Assembly: GCF_017305435.1 (NCBI RefSeq)
Contig: NZ_JAFKIP010000003.1
Location: 310,001 to 374,000, forward strand
Direction: 5' to 3'
DNA length: 64,000 nt
Source: Microbacterium sp.
GTDB lineage: Bacteria; Actinomycetota; Actinomycetes; Actinomycetales; Microbacteriaceae
In this document: one piece after another, positions 62,787 through 64,000 of the stretch
Numbering within the stretch: the stretch's first letter is position 1
How the letters are laid out: every line of letters starts with the position of its first letter
The notes under the pieces: model-generated
What the model was told of the DNA's origin: nothing
Database searches by the model: none
The model's input: only the letters and a program-made list of their open reading frames with translations
Translations under genes and position numbers: made by a program

Positions 62787-63734
62787 GTGTCAGATCCCGT
62801 CGTCGCCGATGCTCCCGCGCCCGTCCCCCCGCCCGCGCCCCCGCGCCGGGCCGTCGGCTGGATCGTCGCCGTCAGCATCCTCGGCGCCCTGCTCGTCGCC
62901 GTCGTCGGGGTCTCCGCCTGGCTGTATGTCGAGCGCACGCAGGACCGGGCGACGATCGACGACCAGCAGCGCGAGATCGAGGACCAGCGTCAGCAGCTCG
63001 ACGAGCAGCGCGAGCTCATCGACCGCAAGGAGGCGTTCGGCGCCGCCGTCGAAGGCCTCCTCGGCGAGGTCGAGGGGATGCGCGGGATGCCGATGGCATC
63101 CGTGATCCCCTGGGATTCCTACGACTCGCTGACCTGGCAGGCGTGGAGTCGTCGGTGGGATGTCGAGGGTCTCGATACGAGCATCCGCGCCGTCGAGGAC
63201 GCACGGGCGCGCCTCGCCGCGGAGCGCGCGGAGGCGGCGGCCGCGGCATCCGTCAACGCGTCCGGCAGCGCGTACGAAGCCGCCCTCGACGCGCTCGGCC
63301 AGGGGTACGTGAGCTGGTCGCTGGACGACGTCTGCAGCACCGCCGACGCGATCGCGTGCGTGCGGGCGCTCGACCCGCGCGTCGTGCACGTCGACGTCGC
63401 AGCCGAAGCGGAGCCGTACATGACGGATCGGATCCGCACCGGCGTCGCGTACCACGAGTTCGCGCACGTGCTGCAGTTCGCCAACCCCGAGCCGACGGAG
63501 ACGGCTCTGGATGCCTTCGGTGGCGACCCCGAGACCATGGCCGACTGCTTCGCGCTGACCTTCCTCGACGGCTGGACCCTCGACAGCCGCGTCTGGGACA
63601 GCGGCTCCAGCTACTGGGACGTGAGCGTCGGCTACGGCGTCGAGTGCGACGACGCGCAGAAGCAGGTCATCCGCGACTGGCGGAGCCGCCTCGGCGTCCA
63701 GGTGCGAGCGATCGGCCCCGGCGCGACGAGCTGA
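62787..63734 (+). CDS. Membrane-anchored protein with coiled coil and HEFAH metalloprotease-like motif
   Basis: A 315-aa protein. One TM helix (about residues 23-45) is followed by a coiled coil (DDQQREIEDQRQQLDEQREL, about 53-80), then an Ala-rich helical part and a C-terminal domain with VAYHEFAHVLQFANPEPTE, an HExxH zinc motif, and CFALTFLDGWTLD further on with a possible third ligand. Paired Cys (VCSTADAIACVR) suggest an extracellular location. The family is not recognised; a metallopeptidase fold is inferred from the motif alone. Confidence 0.6.
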   Translation: MSDPVVADAPAPVPPPAPPRRAVGWIVAVSILGALLVAVVGVSAWLYVERTQDRATIDDQQREIEDQRQQLDEQRELIDRKEAFGAAVEGLLGEVEGMRGMPMASVIPWDSYDSLTWQAWSRRWDVEGLDTSIRAVEDARARLAAERAEAAAAASVNASGSAYEAALDALGQGYVSWSLDDVCSTADAIACVRALDPRVVHVDVAAEAEPYMTDRIRTGVAYHEFAHVLQFANPEPTETALDAFGGDPETMADCFALTFLDGWTLDSRVWDSGSSYWDVSVGYGVECDDAQKQVIRDWRSRLGVQVRAIGPGATS

Positions 63735-63766
63735 CGCCGACACGGCATCCGTCATCGCGGCATCCG

Positions 63767-64000
63767 TCAGCGGGGGAAGAGTCCGCCGATCGTGAACCCG
63801 ATCGCGGCCGCGACGACGCACACGACGAGCGTGCCGACGAGGTTCACCCACGCCCAGTCGCGCCGCCCGCGCTGCGCGAGCAGCACCGTCTCGACGGCGA
63901 CGGCGCTGAACGTCGTGAAGCCGCCGAGGACGCCCGTGCCGAGGATGGTGAGCCAGACCAGGGCGAGGTGGGGGATGCCGGTGAGAAGCCCCAGCAGGAA
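63767..64000 (-). CDS. fluC: Fluoride ion channel (FluC/CrcB), 5' part missing
   Basis: The C-terminal 77 codons of a CrcB/FluC protein; the N-terminal part lies beyond the right edge. GTGVLGGFTTFSAVAVE carries the signature (the Phe box of the F- pore), then WAWVNLVGTLVVCVVAAAIG. Dimers form a fluoride channel that keeps cytoplasmic fluoride low. Actinobacteria often have two adjacent fluC genes, so a partner may follow outside the window. Confidence 0.88.
   Translation of the reverse strand, partial: FLLGLLTGIPHLALVWLTILGTGVLGGFTTFSAVAVETVLLAQRGRRDWAWVNLVGTLVVCVVAAAIGFTIGGLFPR

Overview
The window is a high-GC, gene-dense chromosomal segment from an actinobacterium, most likely Microbacterium or a close Microbacteriaceae relative. 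The evidence is GC-rich coding with GTG starts and 4-bp ATGA/GTGA overlaps, the ftsH-folE-folP-folB-folK order, a mycoredoxin-like protein, a DUF3516 Ski2-like helicase, an Rv2578c-type radical SAM protein, and extreme over-use of GGATGCC/GGCATCC. I see no insertion sequence, prophage, CRISPR array or rRNA.

Layout. 1-8.2 kb (mostly minus): hpt, ftsH, then a folate operon (folE, folP, folB, folK) running into DUF3180, two PH-domain membrane proteins and a truncated Rossmann/DUF2520 gene. 8.2-12.1 kb: DUF937 protein, tilS, ppa and an M23 peptidoglycan hydrolase. 12.3-12.7 kb: tRNA-Glu, tRNA-Asp and tRNA-Phe with terminators. 12.8-17.7 kb: histidine phosphatase, small PLDc_N membrane protein, methyltransferase, GNAT, a deacetylase-like lipoprotein with an InlB-type B repeat, a GT2-GtrA fusion and a mycoredoxin. 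17.8-22.7 kb: MFS carrier, then an aldehyde dehydrogenase/GMC oxidoreductase pair. 22.9-30.2 kb: DEAD-box helicase, proline iminopeptidase, neutral zinc protease, malate dehydrogenase, Na+/H+ antiporter and a catalytically degenerate resolvase-fold protein. 30.2-36.1 kb: TetR plus UvrA2-like ATPase, divergent MDR oxidoreductase, tag and a TIGR01777 epimerase. 36.3-45.2 kb: acyl-CoA oxidase, GH3 glycosidase, recQ and the DUF3516 helicase. 45.3-51.6 kb: YjdJ acetyltransferase, pirin, then an ECF transporter (two YkoE-like S components, fused double ATPase, T component) with an embedded siderophore-interacting flavoprotein. 51.7-64 kb: acyl-CoA dehydrogenase, VanY-type carboxypeptidase, radical SAM, GNAT, DEAD-box helicase with a repetitive Arg/Asp-rich N-terminus, DUF998 protein, RND exporter, membrane metalloprotease-like protein and a truncated fluC/crcB.

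Two systems deserve attention. First, at least 12 loci carry 50-95 bp imperfect palindromes. Four families recur (A x4, B x2, C x2, D x2). Family A occurs once between convergent genes and three times inside helicase genes, always in the same reading phase and adding an in-frame peptide of the type VQNSF...DRRS. Family B occurs once in the linker of the fused ECF ATPase and once supplying a stop codon. This resembles the protein-coding palindromic elements known from Rickettsia and I know of no description in this group. Second, the ECF module has a DtxR/IdeR-like iron box overlapping the promoter of its ATPase-T-SIP operon, so an ECF-type transporter for an iron chelate, rather than a vitamin precursor, is a reasonable inference.

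Promoters are unusually readable: many genes have a TAnnnT hexamer 6-7 bp before the start codon, as expected of leaderless mRNAs, and I used this to choose several starts. All product calls come from motif and family recognition by eye, without database searches.
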